Shown: positions 23,972 through 32,187, counted from the first letter of the stretch. The stretch: 62,319 bases of DNA from Flintibacter muris (GCF_943192995.1 NZ_CALPCP010000024.1:1-62319); one strand, 5' to 3'. Program-made: numbers and translations. Notes: generated by a model not told the origin, from the letters alone.

Positions 23972-24343
23972 ATGGACAAACGCAACCCACAGGAGAAGGA
24001 GGAGCCGGGCTTCACCCCCTCCTCCCCCGTCAAGCGGACCCTGGCCTGGATTGGAGTTGTCTACGCCCTGATCCTGCTGGCTCTGACCACCTATTTCTTC
24101 TTCACCGCCACCACACTGGGCAACCTGGGTCCGCTGCTCACCGTCCCGGGACTGATCGGACTGGGAATCTTGTCCCTGGTGTCCTGGCGGACAGCGGGCC
24201 GGCCGGGCAAATGGCCCGCCATCATCCTGGCAGTCATCTGCTGGCTGCTGGCCCTGGCCACCCTGCCTATCGGCATTGCCGGACTGCTGTCCAACTTCTC
24301 TGACAGCGCTGCTGTTATTGGAGTCTCCGTTCTGGGAGGGTAA
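23972..24343 (+). CDS. Small three-helix membrane protein, unknown function
   Basis: The ATG follows the mscL stop codon with no spacer. The 123-residue product has a hydrophilic N-terminus (about 22 residues) and three hydrophobic segments (about 25-50, 57-72 and 80-105). I do not recognise the family. Its frame ends at 24343, immediately before the rsmG start, and its last codons supply the rsmG ribosome site, so it is probably coupled with both neighbours. Confidence 0.65.
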   Translation: MDKRNPQEKEEPGFTPSSPVKRTLAWIGVVYALILLALTTYFFFTATTLGNLGPLLTVPGLIGLGILSLVSWRTAGRPGKWPAIILAVICWLLALATLPIGIAGLLSNFSDSAAVIGVSVLGG

Positions 24344-24346
24344 GTG

Positions 24347-25060
24347 ATGGAACAAATCATCTCCGCCGGGCTGGAGGAGCTGAATCTGTCCGGCAAAATT
24401 CCAGAAACCGCCCCCGCCCGGCTGGCAAAATACGGCCAGCTGCTCCTGGAAAAGAACCAAGTGATGAACCTCACCGCCATCCGGGAGCCGGAGGGAGCGG
24501 CCCGGCTGCACTTTCTGGACTGCGCCGCCCTGCTGAACTACTGCGATTTTCAGGGGAAAACCCTCATTGACGTGGGCACCGGGGCGGGTTTTCCAGGCCT
24601 GGCACTGAAAATAATGGTCCCCACTTTGGATGTCACCCTGCTGGACTCCCTGAACAAGCGGCTGGACTGGCTCGATGAAGTGAGCACAGCTCTGGAACTG
24701 GAGGGCGTCCGCACTCTCCACGCCCGAGCGGAAGAGCAGGCCCTGGTAAAGGGCTATCGGGACAGCTTCGACTTTGCAGCGGCCCGGGCAGTGGCTGACC
24801 TGCGGGTCCTGTGTGAGCTGTGCCTGCCCTACGTAAAGGTGGGCGGACAGTTTCTGGCCATGAAATCCGCCAACAGCACGCAGGAATTGGAGCAGGCCGC
24901 CCACGCCGTCAAACTGCTGGGCGGACGGGTTGCGGATATCAAGGACTACACAGTTCCGGGCACAGAGGTTACCCACCGTCTGATTATCATTGAAAAGCTG
25001 GCCCCCACGTTGAAGGGCTACCCCCGCCGGTGGGCAAAAATACAAAAAGAGCCCCTGTGA
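24347..25060 (+). CDS. rsmG: 16S rRNA (guanine-N7) methyltransferase RsmG
   Basis: This is a 237-residue protein. The ATG at 24347 is preferred over the GTG three bases before it because GGAGGG is six bases upstream. The SAM site DVGTGAGFPGLALKIM (about residues 72-87) and the preceding NLTAIREPEGAARLHFLDC are diagnostic for RsmG/GidB, which methylates G527 of 16S rRNA in the decoding region. Loss gives low-level streptomycin resistance in other bacteria. rsmG is commonly found beside parAB and noc near the origin, as here. Its stop codon lies in the loop of its terminator. Confidence 0.95.
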   Translation: MEQIISAGLEELNLSGKIPETAPARLAKYGQLLLEKNQVMNLTAIREPEGAARLHFLDCAALLNYCDFQGKTLIDVGTGAGFPGLALKIMVPTLDVTLLDSLNKRLDWLDEVSTALELEGVRTLHARAEEQALVKGYRDSFDFAAARAVADLRVLCELCLPYVKVGGQFLAMKSANSTQELEQAAHAVKLLGGRVADIKDYTVPGTEVTHRLIIIEKLAPTLKGYPRRWAKIQKEPL

Positions 25061-25073
25061 CGGGGCACTTTTC
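25051..25073 (+). terminator. Short terminator overlapping the rsmG stop
   Basis: GCCCC, loop TGTGA, CGGGGC, followed by ACTTTT. The rsmG stop TGA (25058-25060) is the loop itself. Confidence 0.55.
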
Positions 25074-25125
25074 CCAAAACTGCAAAGAAATTGTAAATTT
25101 TTTCTAAAAGTTTTATGGGAAAAGG

Positions 25126-25153
25126 TTGACGGATGGCAGATTTATGGTACACT
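25126..25153 (+). promoter_or_regulatory. Promoter of the MinD-type gene
   Basis: TTGACG (25126-25131), a 16 bp spacer and TACACT (25148-25153), 28 bases before the ATG at 25182. Confidence 0.5.
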
Positions 25154-25181
25154 AAAGCTGTAAGGTTAGGAGGTCTCTTCC

Positions 25182-25913
25182 ATGGGAACGGTCATTGCGA
25201 TCACATCAGGAAAAGGCGGCACAGGAAAGACCTCCATCACTGGCGGCGTGGCCTGCTCTCTGGCCCTTATGGGGCGCAGAGTGCTGTGCGTTGACATGGA
25301 TATCGGCCTGCGGAATCTGGACATCTCTCTGGGACTGAACGACCGGGCGCTGATGGACTTTTCCGACGTGGCGCTGGGGCGCTGTCCCCTGGCCCGGGCC
25401 GCGGTTGAGCACCCCGACCTGAAGGGGCTCTCTCTGCTCACCGCTCCCATGACCCTGCCGGCCAGCCTCACCGCCGAAAAAGTAACTTCCTTACTGAACT
25501 CCGCCGCCGAATATGACTACATCCTTATCGATTCCCCCGCCGGCCTGGGCGCCGGCTTCCGGCTGGCCACCTGCGCGGTGGACCGGGCTATCGTCATCTC
25601 CACCAACGACGCCTCCTCCCTGCGGGACGCCCAGCGCACGGTGGCGGAGCTGGAGCACCTCAAGCAAATCCATCTGGTTATGAACCGGATTCAAACCAAG
25701 CTTTTGCGCAAGCTGCGCGCAACCATTGACGACGCTATGAACGCCGCCGGGCTGCCCCTGATTGGAGTGGTGCCGGAGGACCCCCAGGTCATCCTGTGCG
25801 CCAACCTGGGCCTGCCCCTTACCACCCGGGGCAAACGGGGTGCCGCCCTGGCCTGCTGGAACATTGCCCAGCGGCTGGAGGGGAACCGGGTACCCATCAT
25901 GCGCATCCGATAA
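25182..25913 (+). CDS. minD: MinD/ParA-type ATPase
   Basis: This 243-residue protein has deviant Walker A KGGTGKTSITG (about residues 10-20), VDMDIGLRNLDISLGL for switch I and ILIDSPAGLGAGFR for switch II. The GLRNLD sequence is characteristic of MinD, the membrane-cycling regulator of septum placement. It is shorter than typical MinD (about 265 residues). Its C-terminus (RLEGNRVPIMRIR) lacks the clear amphipathic membrane-targeting helix of MinD, and no minC or minE is beside it. It may therefore be a MinD relative with a different localisation. The next gene is mgsA-like, an association also seen in clostridial min clusters. Confidence 0.75.
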   Translation: MGTVIAITSGKGGTGKTSITGGVACSLALMGRRVLCVDMDIGLRNLDISLGLNDRALMDFSDVALGRCPLARAAVEHPDLKGLSLLTAPMTLPASLTAEKVTSLLNSAAEYDYILIDSPAGLGAGFRLATCAVDRAIVISTNDASSLRDAQRTVAELEHLKQIHLVMNRIQTKLLRKLRATIDDAMNAAGLPLIGVVPEDPQVILCANLGLPLTTRGKRGAALACWNIAQRLEGNRVPIMRIR

Positions 25914-25957
25914 TTCCATCTACCCCAAAAAATACGAAATGAGGAGGTCTTGCAGCC

Positions 25958-26374
25958 ATGAACATCGCCATAATGAGCCACACCAAAAAGCAGGAGCTGA
26001 TGGTACAGTTCTGCACCGCCTACTGCGGCATCCTGTCCAAACACTCCGTCTGCGGCACAAACGCCACCGGCCGTATGGTAGCCGACGCCACCGGCCTGCC
26101 TGTCCAGCTTTTCCTCTCCCACGAGCACGGCGGAATTGAGCAAATCGGCCAGCGCATTATATACAACGAAATCGATATGGTGCTGTTCTTCAACTCCCCT
26201 CAGGATGAGGAGATGGACAAGGACGTGCTGTATATCACCCGCCTGTGCGACCAGCACTCTGTCCCCGTGGCCACCAACGTGGCCACCGCTGAGCTGCTCA
26301 TCCACAGTCTGGCCCGGGGCGATCTGGATTGGCGCGAGGGTATGAACCCCAACCGGGTTCCCTTCGCTCTGTAA
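25958..26374 (+). CDS. mgsA: Methylglyoxal-synthase-fold protein with altered catalytic residues
   Basis: This 138-residue protein is colinear with MgsA throughout: SHTKKQELMVQF at the N-terminus, the phosphate-loop region CGTNATGRMVADATG, FLSHEHGGIEQIGQRI, IDMVLFFNSP and VPVATNVATAELLI. MgsA turns dihydroxyacetone phosphate into methylglyoxal. Compared with Escherichia coli MgsA, the catalytic Asp71 (GGDQQ) aligns with Ile in GGIEQ, and the HEPD/HDPD motif carrying His98 is lost, although an Asp at the Asp101 position may remain. It may be a non-catalytic or re-tasked relative, so the enzyme name is provisional. Confidence 0.7.
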   Translation: MNIAIMSHTKKQELMVQFCTAYCGILSKHSVCGTNATGRMVADATGLPVQLFLSHEHGGIEQIGQRIIYNEIDMVLFFNSPQDEEMDKDVLYITRLCDQHSVPVATNVATAELLIHSLARGDLDWREGMNPNRVPFAL

Positions 26375-26397
26375 GCGGCGGTCCCCACCGCATGTGC

Positions 26398-26437
26398 GCG
26401 CTCCCGTCCAATCTTGGGGATGGGAGCGTTCCGTTTT
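26398..26437 (+). terminator. Terminator after the mgsA-like gene
   Basis: CGCTCCC and GGGAGCG arms, with additional inner pairing, are followed by TTCCGTTTTT. Confidence 0.65.
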
Positions 26438-26507
26438 TCATAATATCCCGCCAGTCAGGCGAAACCAAATAAACTGTGTGTCATTGAGAAAGAGAGGAAA
26501 TCGACTT

Positions 26508-27869
26508 ATGGCTAAGGTACAACCCCGCACCCTGTCCGGCTTTATGGAGCTCCTTCCTGCCCGGCAGATCCATTTTGACCGCATGGCGGCCATCATCCGG
26601 GAGTCCTTCTCCCGGTATGCCTTCACCCCCCTGGACACCCCCTTGATTGAAGCCAGCGAGGTTCTGCTGGCCAAGGGGGGCGGCGAGACGGAAAAACAAA
26701 TCTACCGCTTCACCAAGGGGGACAGCGACCTGTCCCTCCGCTTTGACCTGACAGTCCCTCTGGCCAAGTACGTGGCCCTGAATTACGCCAAGCTGGCCTT
26801 CCCCTTCCGCCGTTTCCAGATCGGCAAGGTCTATCGGGGCGAGCGGGCCCAGCGGGGCCGGTTCCGGGAGTTCTATCAGGCGGACATTGACATCATTGGC
26901 GACGGCAAGCTGGACATCTTCAACGATGCCGAGATTCCCGCCGTCATCTACCAAACCTTCACCTCCCTGGGGCTGAAGCGGTTCCAGATCCGGGTCAACA
27001 ACCGGAAAATTTTAAACGGCTTCTATGCCATGCTGGGCCTGACCCCTCAGGCCGGGTCTATTATGCGCACGGTGGACAAGCTGGAAAAAATCGGAGAAAA
27101 ATCTGTCCGGGAGCTGCTCACCGCACCTGATATCGGCCTGAATGACGAACAGGCGGCAAAAATTCTCAAGTTCATTGCCATCAAGGGCAGCAACGAAGAA
27201 GTAATCAACGCTTTGGAGGAGTACCGGGGCCAGGAACCCAAATTTGATGAGGGTTTGGATGAGCTGGCCGCTGTAGCGAAAAACCTGGCCGCCTTTGGCG
27301 TGCCCGAGACCCACTTCGTCCTGGACCTGACCATCGCCCGTGGGCTGGACTACTACACCGGCACCGTCTACGAGACCACCATGCTGGACCACCCGGAGAT
27401 CGGCTCTATCTGCTCTGGCGGGCGGTATGATAACTTAGCGGAATATTATACCGATAAACAACTTCCTGGCGTTGGAATTTCCATCGGCCTGACCCGCCTG
27501 TTCTTTGTTCTGGAGGACCAGGGTTATCTCAACGACAACATGAACACCTCCCCTGCCGACGCGCTCATTCTCCCCATGACCGAGGACATGGGCCCTGCTA
27601 TCCAGCTGGCTACCTATCTGCGGGACCGGGGGCTTCAGGTTCAGATCCATGGTGAGCAGAAAAAGTTCAAGCAGAAAATGTCCTACGCCGACAAGCTGGG
27701 GGTTCCCTACGTGATCCTGCTTGGCGAGGATGAAATCAAGCAGGGCAAATACACCTTAAAAGATATGCGCACCGGAGAACAGAAACTGCTGACCGCCAAT
27801 GAGGTTGGGGGAGAAATCTTCTGCCACACCGACGTAGGCAATGGCACAAAGCCAATCCTGGACAAGTAG
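26508..27869 (+). CDS. hisS: Histidyl-tRNA synthetase
   Basis: This is a 453-residue protein from the ATG at 26508 (AGAGAGG upstream); an in-frame extension to 26394 lacks a ribosome site. Class II motif 1 region (LPARQIHFDRMAAIIRESFSRYAFTPLDTP), motif 2 (GKVYRGERAQRGRFREFYQADIDIIG), the HisRS-specific ARGLDYYTGTVYET and SICSGGRYDNL are present. A C-terminal anticodon-binding domain (about 350-450) follows. Presence of that domain favours true HisS over the HisZ regulatory subunit. No T-box is visible in the 130 bases upstream. Confidence 0.93.
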   Translation: MAKVQPRTLSGFMELLPARQIHFDRMAAIIRESFSRYAFTPLDTPLIEASEVLLAKGGGETEKQIYRFTKGDSDLSLRFDLTVPLAKYVALNYAKLAFPFRRFQIGKVYRGERAQRGRFREFYQADIDIIGDGKLDIFNDAEIPAVIYQTFTSLGLKRFQIRVNNRKILNGFYAMLGLTPQAGSIMRTVDKLEKIGEKSVRELLTAPDIGLNDEQAAKILKFIAIKGSNEEVINALEEYRGQEPKFDEGLDELAAVAKNLAAFGVPETHFVLDLTIARGLDYYTGTVYETTMLDHPEIGSICSGGRYDNLAEYYTDKQLPGVGISIGLTRLFFVLEDQGYLNDNMNTSPADALILPMTEDMGPAIQLATYLRDRGLQVQIHGEQKKFKQKMSYADKLGVPYVILLGEDEIKQGKYTLKDMRTGEQKLLTANEVGGEIFCHTDVGNGTKPILDK

Positions 27870-27874
27870 AAGTA

Positions 27875-28333
27875 ATGAAAAAGCTGCTCTGGCCCCTTTG
27901 CGTCTTTCTTGTCCTTTTGTCCGCTTTTGGCCTTGGCCTTACTGCGGCCTATTTGACGGAGGAGTTTTCCTACGACCAAATCAAGAACTCTGGCTGCAGG
28001 ATACCAGACATGGCAGCCCACACCATCGGCATTCTCCACGAGGGCGATTATCCCGGCATGAGCGACTTCCCCGTTACAGCGGAGCAGGCCGCACCGGGGC
28101 GGGCCGTGTTAAACGCCCTGCGCGCTCAGAGGTACACCCGGGCTCTTCCTTTCCTGAAGCCCGGCAAAAACGGAATCGCAGTCCGTGAGGTCAGCGGCTG
28201 TTCTTCCTTTTATATCGCCTATTGGGACGGCAAGCATCTGTGGGCCTCCGGGAAGGAAGAGAATCAGTGGCAGGGCTACACCCCCTCCAACCCGGACAAG
28301 CTTCAAGAAACGCTGAAATCTTTATGCGATTAG
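27875..28333 (+). CDS. Small exported or membrane-anchored protein, unknown function
   Basis: The gene begins five bases after the hisS stop codon. The 152-residue product opens with a signal anchor (KKLLWPLCVFLVLLSAFGLGLTAAYL, about residues 2-27). A hydrophilic domain follows with three Cys (in SGCRIP, VSGCSSFY and KSLCD) and a compact beta-rich look (SSFYIAYWDGKHLWASGK). I do not recognise the family. It sits between two tRNA synthetase genes and probably shares the hisS transcript. Confidence 0.6.
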   Translation: MKKLLWPLCVFLVLLSAFGLGLTAAYLTEEFSYDQIKNSGCRIPDMAAHTIGILHEGDYPGMSDFPVTAEQAAPGRAVLNALRAQRYTRALPFLKPGKNGIAVREVSGCSSFYIAYWDGKHLWASGKEENQWQGYTPSNPDKLQETLKSLCD

Positions 28334-28372
28334 TAATATATCAAATCAATAATACAAATAGGAGTTGATTTT

Positions 28373-30163
28373 ATGGGTGAAACAACCACCTTTTACCGCA
28401 CCCACACCTGCGGCGAGCTGCGCATGGAGCAGGTTGGCCAGGAAGTGACCCTGGCGGGCTGGATGGAAAATCTGCGGGAGGTCAGTCAGAACTTGGCTTT
28501 CCTGGTCCTGCGGGACTTTTATGGCACCACCCAGGTTGTGCTGGAGATAGAGGACGCCATCCAGACCGTCAAGGAACTGAACAAGGAGACCGTGATTCAG
28601 GTCACCGGCGCGGTCCGGGAGCGGGACAGCAAAAACCCCAAACAGCCCACCGGCGACATTGAGGTGGTCCCCGCCAGGATCGAAGTTTTGGGCCGCTGCC
28701 AACACAACGAGCTCCCCTTCCCCATCACCCGCAGCCGGGAGGCGGACGAGTCCGCCCGGCTCAAGTACCGCTATCTGGACCTGCGCAACCCCGAGGTCAA
28801 GCAGAATATTGTCCTGCGGTGCCAGGTGGTGTCCGCCCTGCGGGCCGCCATGACAGACCATGGCTTTTTGGAGATTACCACCCCGATTTTAACCGCCTCC
28901 TCCCCCGAGGGGGCCCGGGACTATCTGGTCCCCTCCCGCAAGCACCCTGGCAAGTTCTACGCCCTGCCTCAGGCTCCCCAGCAGTTCAAGCAGCTGCTGA
29001 TGGCCTCCGGCTTTGACAAGTACTTCCAGATCGCCCCCTGCTTCCGGGACGAGGACGCCCGGGGTGATCGCTCCCCCGGTGAGTTCTACCAGCTGGACAT
29101 GGAGATGGCCTTCGCCAGCCAGGAGGACGTGTTCGCCGTGCTGGAGGATGTCCTCCCCCCCATCTTCGCCAAGTACGGCAAATACAACACCGCCTCCGCC
29201 GCCCCCTTTACCCGCATTCCCTATTTGGAGGCCATGGAGAAATACGGCTCCGACAAGCCCGACCTGCGTATCGACCTGGTAGTAGACGACGCCACCCAGC
29301 TGCTGGCCAGCTGCGGCTTTGGTCCCTTTGAGAACCAGACGGTAAAGGCGGTTGTGGTCTCCGATTTTGAGGGCACCCGGAAGCAGATTGACAAACTGTG
29401 CGCCGACGTGGAGGTACAGTCCGGAAACAAGGCCTATTGGTTCCGTTATGACGAGAAGGGCGAGATTGTAGGCGGTATCGCCAAGTTTGTCCAGCCCATC
29501 AAGGACCAGGTGGTGGAGACTATGGGCTTGAAAAAGGGCTGTTTTGTAGGCCTCACCGCCGGGGGCAAGCTGGCCGCCCAGAAAACCGCCGGTGTACTGC
29601 TGAAGATGCTGGGCGCTTTCTGCCCCAACCACTTCAACAAGGAGCGGTACGAGTTCTGCTGGATTGTGGACTTCCCTATGTACGAGATTGGCGAGGAATC
29701 CGGCGAACTGGAATTCTGCCACAACCCCTTCTCCATGCCCTCCGGCGGACTGGAAACCATTCAAAGGGCCATCAAGGGCGAAATTGATCCCCTGTCCATC
29801 ACCGCCGACCAGTACGACCTGGTGTGTAACGGTGTGGAGTTGTCCTCCGGAGCGGTGCGCAACCACAACCCGGAAATTATGATTAAGGCCTTCTGGATGG
29901 TAGGTCTGGAAGAGGATGACGTCCGGAAAAAATTCCCCGCCATGTACAACGCCTTTACCTACGGCGCTCCCCCTCACGCCGGAATCGCCCCCGGCGTGGA
30001 CCGGATGGTCATGCTGCTGTCCGGTGAGGAGTCCATTCGGGAAGTAATCCCCTTCCCCATGAACAAAAACGCCCAGGACCTGATGATGGGCGCGCCCTCC
30101 ACTGTGGAGCAAAGTCAGCTGGACGAGCTGAACATTGCTGTCACCAAAACGGAAGAGGAGTAA
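28373..30163 (+). CDS. aspS: Aspartyl-tRNA synthetase
   Basis: This 596-residue protein is the bacterial-type AspRS length. An N-terminal OB fold binds the anticodon (AGWMENLREVSQNLAFLVLRD, about 25-45). Motif 2 contains CFRDEDARGDRSPGEFYQLDMEMAF. The bacterial insertion (GAD) domain lies at about 290-420 and motif 3 reads GIAPGVDRMVMLL. In the OB fold the usual R-D-H-G stretch is replaced by REVSQN, a local divergence. Whether it also charges tRNA-Asn cannot be told from this window. Confidence 0.95.
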   Translation: MGETTTFYRTHTCGELRMEQVGQEVTLAGWMENLREVSQNLAFLVLRDFYGTTQVVLEIEDAIQTVKELNKETVIQVTGAVRERDSKNPKQPTGDIEVVPARIEVLGRCQHNELPFPITRSREADESARLKYRYLDLRNPEVKQNIVLRCQVVSALRAAMTDHGFLEITTPILTASSPEGARDYLVPSRKHPGKFYALPQAPQQFKQLLMASGFDKYFQIAPCFRDEDARGDRSPGEFYQLDMEMAFASQEDVFAVLEDVLPPIFAKYGKYNTASAAPFTRIPYLEAMEKYGSDKPDLRIDLVVDDATQLLASCGFGPFENQTVKAVVVSDFEGTRKQIDKLCADVEVQSGNKAYWFRYDEKGEIVGGIAKFVQPIKDQVVETMGLKKGCFVGLTAGGKLAAQKTAGVLLKMLGAFCPNHFNKERYEFCWIVDFPMYEIGEESGELEFCHNPFSMPSGGLETIQRAIKGEIDPLSITADQYDLVCNGVELSSGAVRNHNPEIMIKAFWMVGLEEDDVRKKFPAMYNAFTYGAPPHAGIAPGVDRMVMLLSGEESIREVIPFPMNKNAQDLMMGAPSTVEQSQLDELNIAVTKTEEE

Positions 30164-30170
30164 AATAGGA

Positions 30171-30198
30171 CCGCCCCGCCCAAGGCGGGGCGGCTTTT
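30171..30198 (+). terminator. Terminator between aspS and the glycosidase
   Basis: Perfect 10 bp arms CCGCCCCGCC and GGCGGGGCGG flank CAA and are followed by CTTTT. It ends about 15 bases before the next start codon, so the following gene relies on read-through or a promoter I cannot see. Confidence 0.8.
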
Positions 30199-30211
30199 AA
30201 TGGAGACCGCT

Positions 30212-31423
30212 ATGAAACAATTTATTTTTCTTGCCTTAACAATTTTTCTGCTGGCGGGCTGCTCCTCTGTGTCCGCCCCGGTGGATACCAGCGAACCTCC
30301 CCCCTCCCCTCCTGAGGAGGACCAGACGGTCTTTGCCCCTGTGGAGCTTCCCCAGCCTGAGCCTGAGCCCGATCCCCGGCAGGAGGCCATTGAAACTCTG
30401 TTGTCCTCCATGACGGAGGAGGAAAAGGTAGGCCAGCTCTTCTTTGCCCGCTGTCCTGAAAGAAACGGCGCTCCCCTGGCGGCGGAATACCACTTGGGCG
30501 GGTATCTTCTCTTTGGAAGGGACTTTAAGGACTCCGAGGAAAACTGGCTGACGGCAGAACAGCTCACAGAAACCATCCAAAGCTATCAGGAGGCGGCCTC
30601 TATCCCCATGCTTATCGGCGTGGACGAGGAGGGAGGCACGGTGGTCCGGGCCAGCCGGAATCCCAACCTGTTTGAGGAGCCCTGCAAGTCCCCCCAGTGG
30701 CTGGACAGCCACCAGCAGACCGAGTATGACGTTTTCGCCCGGGATATCTGGGATAAAAACAACAATCTGCGCCTATATGGCATCAACGTCAACTTTGCGC
30801 CTGTGTGCGATGTATCCACCGATCCTAAAAGCTTCATCTATAATCGAACCTTGGGTAAGGACGCCGCCGCCACTGCGGAGTACGTCCGGTCTGTAATCCA
30901 GGGCAGCAATGGCGCTCAAATCAGTATCGGCACCGTAATGAAGCACTTTCCAGGCTATGGGGACAATGCCGACACCCACACCGGGTCCGCTGTGGACGAA
31001 CGCCCCATTGAGACCTTCCGCACCAGTGACTTTCTCCCCTTCCAGGCCGGAATTGAGGTCAGCGACGGCACCACCGCTGTGCTGGTCTCCCACAACACCG
31101 TGATCTGCATGGACCCGCACCGACCCGCCTCCCTGTCCCCCGCAGTATACCAGATTCTCCGGGAGGAACTGGGCTTTGAGGGGCCCGCCCTCACCGACGA
31201 CCTGGCCATGAAGGCTATCACCCAGTACGCCAAAAAGGAGAAACAGTCCCCCGCCGTGCTGGCCCTGGCGGCGGGATGCGACATGGTGATCACCACCGAC
31301 TTTCAGATCCAGATCCCCCAGGTGCTGGCTGCCCTGAAGGATGGAACTCTCTCCCAAAGTCGGGTGGACCAGGCCGCCGCCCGGGTTTTAGGCTGGAAAT
31401 ACGACCTGGGATTGATTTCATAA
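30212..31423 (+). CDS. nagZ: Beta-N-acetylhexosaminidase lipoprotein, glycoside hydrolase family 3 (NagZ-like)
   Basis: This is a 403-residue protein. The ATG at 30212 is preferred over one at 30200 because it gives a proper signal peptide (KQFIFLALTIFLLAGC, lipobox Cys at about 16). A Pro/Glu-rich linker leads to the GH3 barrel. MTEEEKVGQLFF opens the domain, KHFPGYGD and DTHTGSA carry the catalytic His loop, and LTDDLAMKAI carries the Asp nucleophile. Such enzymes remove N-acetylglucosamine from cell-wall fragments outside the cell in Gram-positives. The His loop reads KHFPGYGDNAD where KHFPGHGDT is usual. Confidence 0.85.
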   Translation: MKQFIFLALTIFLLAGCSSVSAPVDTSEPPPSPPEEDQTVFAPVELPQPEPEPDPRQEAIETLLSSMTEEEKVGQLFFARCPERNGAPLAAEYHLGGYLLFGRDFKDSEENWLTAEQLTETIQSYQEAASIPMLIGVDEEGGTVVRASRNPNLFEEPCKSPQWLDSHQQTEYDVFARDIWDKNNNLRLYGINVNFAPVCDVSTDPKSFIYNRTLGKDAAATAEYVRSVIQGSNGAQISIGTVMKHFPGYGDNADTHTGSAVDERPIETFRTSDFLPFQAGIEVSDGTTAVLVSHNTVICMDPHRPASLSPAVYQILREELGFEGPALTDDLAMKAITQYAKKEKQSPAVLALAAGCDMVITTDFQIQIPQVLAALKDGTLSQSRVDQAAARVLGWKYDLGLIS

Positions 31424-31464
31424 ATAATTCCCCGGAAGGACTGTCAGCCTTCCGGGGAATTATT
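31423..31464. terminator. Bidirectional terminator with 17 bp perfect arms
   Basis: AATAATTCCCCGGAAGG and CCTTCCGGGGAATTATT flank ACTGTCAG. It serves both nagZ and the convergent small gene, whose last codons overlap it. Confidence 0.85.
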
Positions 31465-31695
31465 TTCCCTTCTCTCCCGCTTGCAGTACAGATCACAGGA
31501 CTGATACAGCAAGCTGTCGTACCAGCTCAGCAGTCCCTCCAATATACATATCTGCTCACTGATCGCTCTGTGAAAACCCTCTTCAATTTCTTCCATCTGC
31601 TCCCGCAGAGTGCGTATCTCCAGGCTTAACTGCCAAATGTCCTCATTAGGGTCAGAAGGATCATGGGGCAGCTTCATCAGTTCACTGCTGCGCAT
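31444..31695 (-). CDS. Small helical coiled-coil protein, unknown function
   Basis: The 83-residue frame is rich in Glu, Leu and Gln (IWQLSLEIRTLREQMEEIEEGF), consistent with a coiled coil, and ends with a charged tail whose codons lie in the shared terminator. The ribosome site (ACAGGTG) is weak. It is divergent from a small XRE gene, with an inverted repeat between them. This arrangement often marks a regulator and its target, or a small toxin-antitoxin-like pair, but nothing in the sequence proves either. Confidence 0.5.
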   Translation of the reverse strand: MRSSELMKLPHDPSDPNEDIWQLSLEIRTLREQMEEIEEGFHRAISEQICILEGLLSWYDSLLYQSCDLYCKRERRENNSPEG

Positions 31696-31763
31696 CGCAC
31701 CTGTTTTCTGATGCTCATACTATCACCTCCCACTCAGTATATACGGATTTCGCATAAAAATTA

Positions 31764-31782
31764 ATATGCAAAATCTGCATAT
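31764..31782. promoter_or_regulatory. Inverted repeat between divergent genes, candidate XRE operator
   Basis: ATATGCA-AAATC-TGCATAT has perfect 7 bp arms, 28 bases upstream of the XRE start and 69 bases from the divergent start. Confidence 0.5.
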
Positions 31783-31809
31783 ACTATGCTCACCAAGGGG
31801 GGTGAGTTT

Positions 31810-32028
31810 ATGGCATTGAGAATCCGTGATCTGCGGGAAGACCATGACTTTACCCAAGCTGAAATTGCGGCACTGCTCAATGTCTCCCAAGCCACCTACT
31901 CCCGTTACGAATCAGGAACACTTGGAATTCCCCACGCTTCTCTGGAAATTTTAGCCGACTACTACCACACCAGTGTAGATTATCTGCTGGGGCGAACCAA
32001 TGTATTAACGCCATATCCCAAAAAATGA
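31810..32028 (+). CDS. Small XRE-family helix-turn-helix regulator
   Basis: This is a 72-residue protein from the ATG at 31810 (GGGGTGAG upstream); an ATG at 31786 in frame lacks spacing to a ribosome site. It is essentially one Cro/C1 HTH domain: RIRDLREDHDFTQAEIAALLNVSQATYSRYESGTLGIPHASLEILADYYHTSVDYLLGRT. That is the usual length for stand-alone repressors. The operator candidate at 31764-31782 lies in its promoter region. It is followed by a GC-rich terminator. Confidence 0.85.
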   Translation: MALRIRDLREDHDFTQAEIAALLNVSQATYSRYESGTLGIPHASLEILADYYHTSVDYLLGRTNVLTPYPKK

Positions 32029-32029
32029 A

Positions 32030-32056
32030 CCCGCCGCAAGAATGCGGCGGGCTTAT
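32030..32056 (+). terminator. Terminator after the XRE gene
   Basis: CCCGCCGCA, loop AGAA, TGCGGCGGG: perfect 9 bp arms followed by CTTATTCT. Confidence 0.65.
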
Positions 32057-32074
32057 TCTATTCGCCCTTCAGGG

Positions 32075-32123
32075 TCCCTCTCTGAGGGAGCTGCCGCCGC
32101 CGCAGACGGTGACTGAGGGAGTT
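32075..32123 (+). repeat. Double-hairpin intergenic repeat, degenerate copy B
   Basis: TCCCTCTCTGAGGGAG forms the first hairpin and is followed by a GC-rich segment and GTGACTGAGGGAGTT. The layout matches copies at 32238, 53502 and 53921, though the second hairpin is decayed. It faces copy A across about 115 bases. Confidence 0.55.
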
Positions 32124-32156
32124 AACACTTATTGCAATCATCAGATTTTCTGCCAT

Positions 32157-32187
32157 ATGCAGGGGCGGCCTTTGGCCGCCCCTGCAT
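32157..32187. repeat. Perfect 31-base palindromic element
   Basis: ATGCAGGGGCGGCC-TTT-GGCCGCCCCTGCAT has 14 bp perfect arms. A related, less perfect sequence (AGGGGCGGTCTTTGGCCGCCC) occurs at about 52234-52254 after gyrA, so this is a dispersed element. It lies between repeat copies B and A. Confidence 0.65.

Noticed and set aside
26375..26507. T-box upstream of hisS
   Set aside because: No T-box core sequence or specifier stem could be found in the 130 bases upstream; only the mgsA-like gene's terminator is there.
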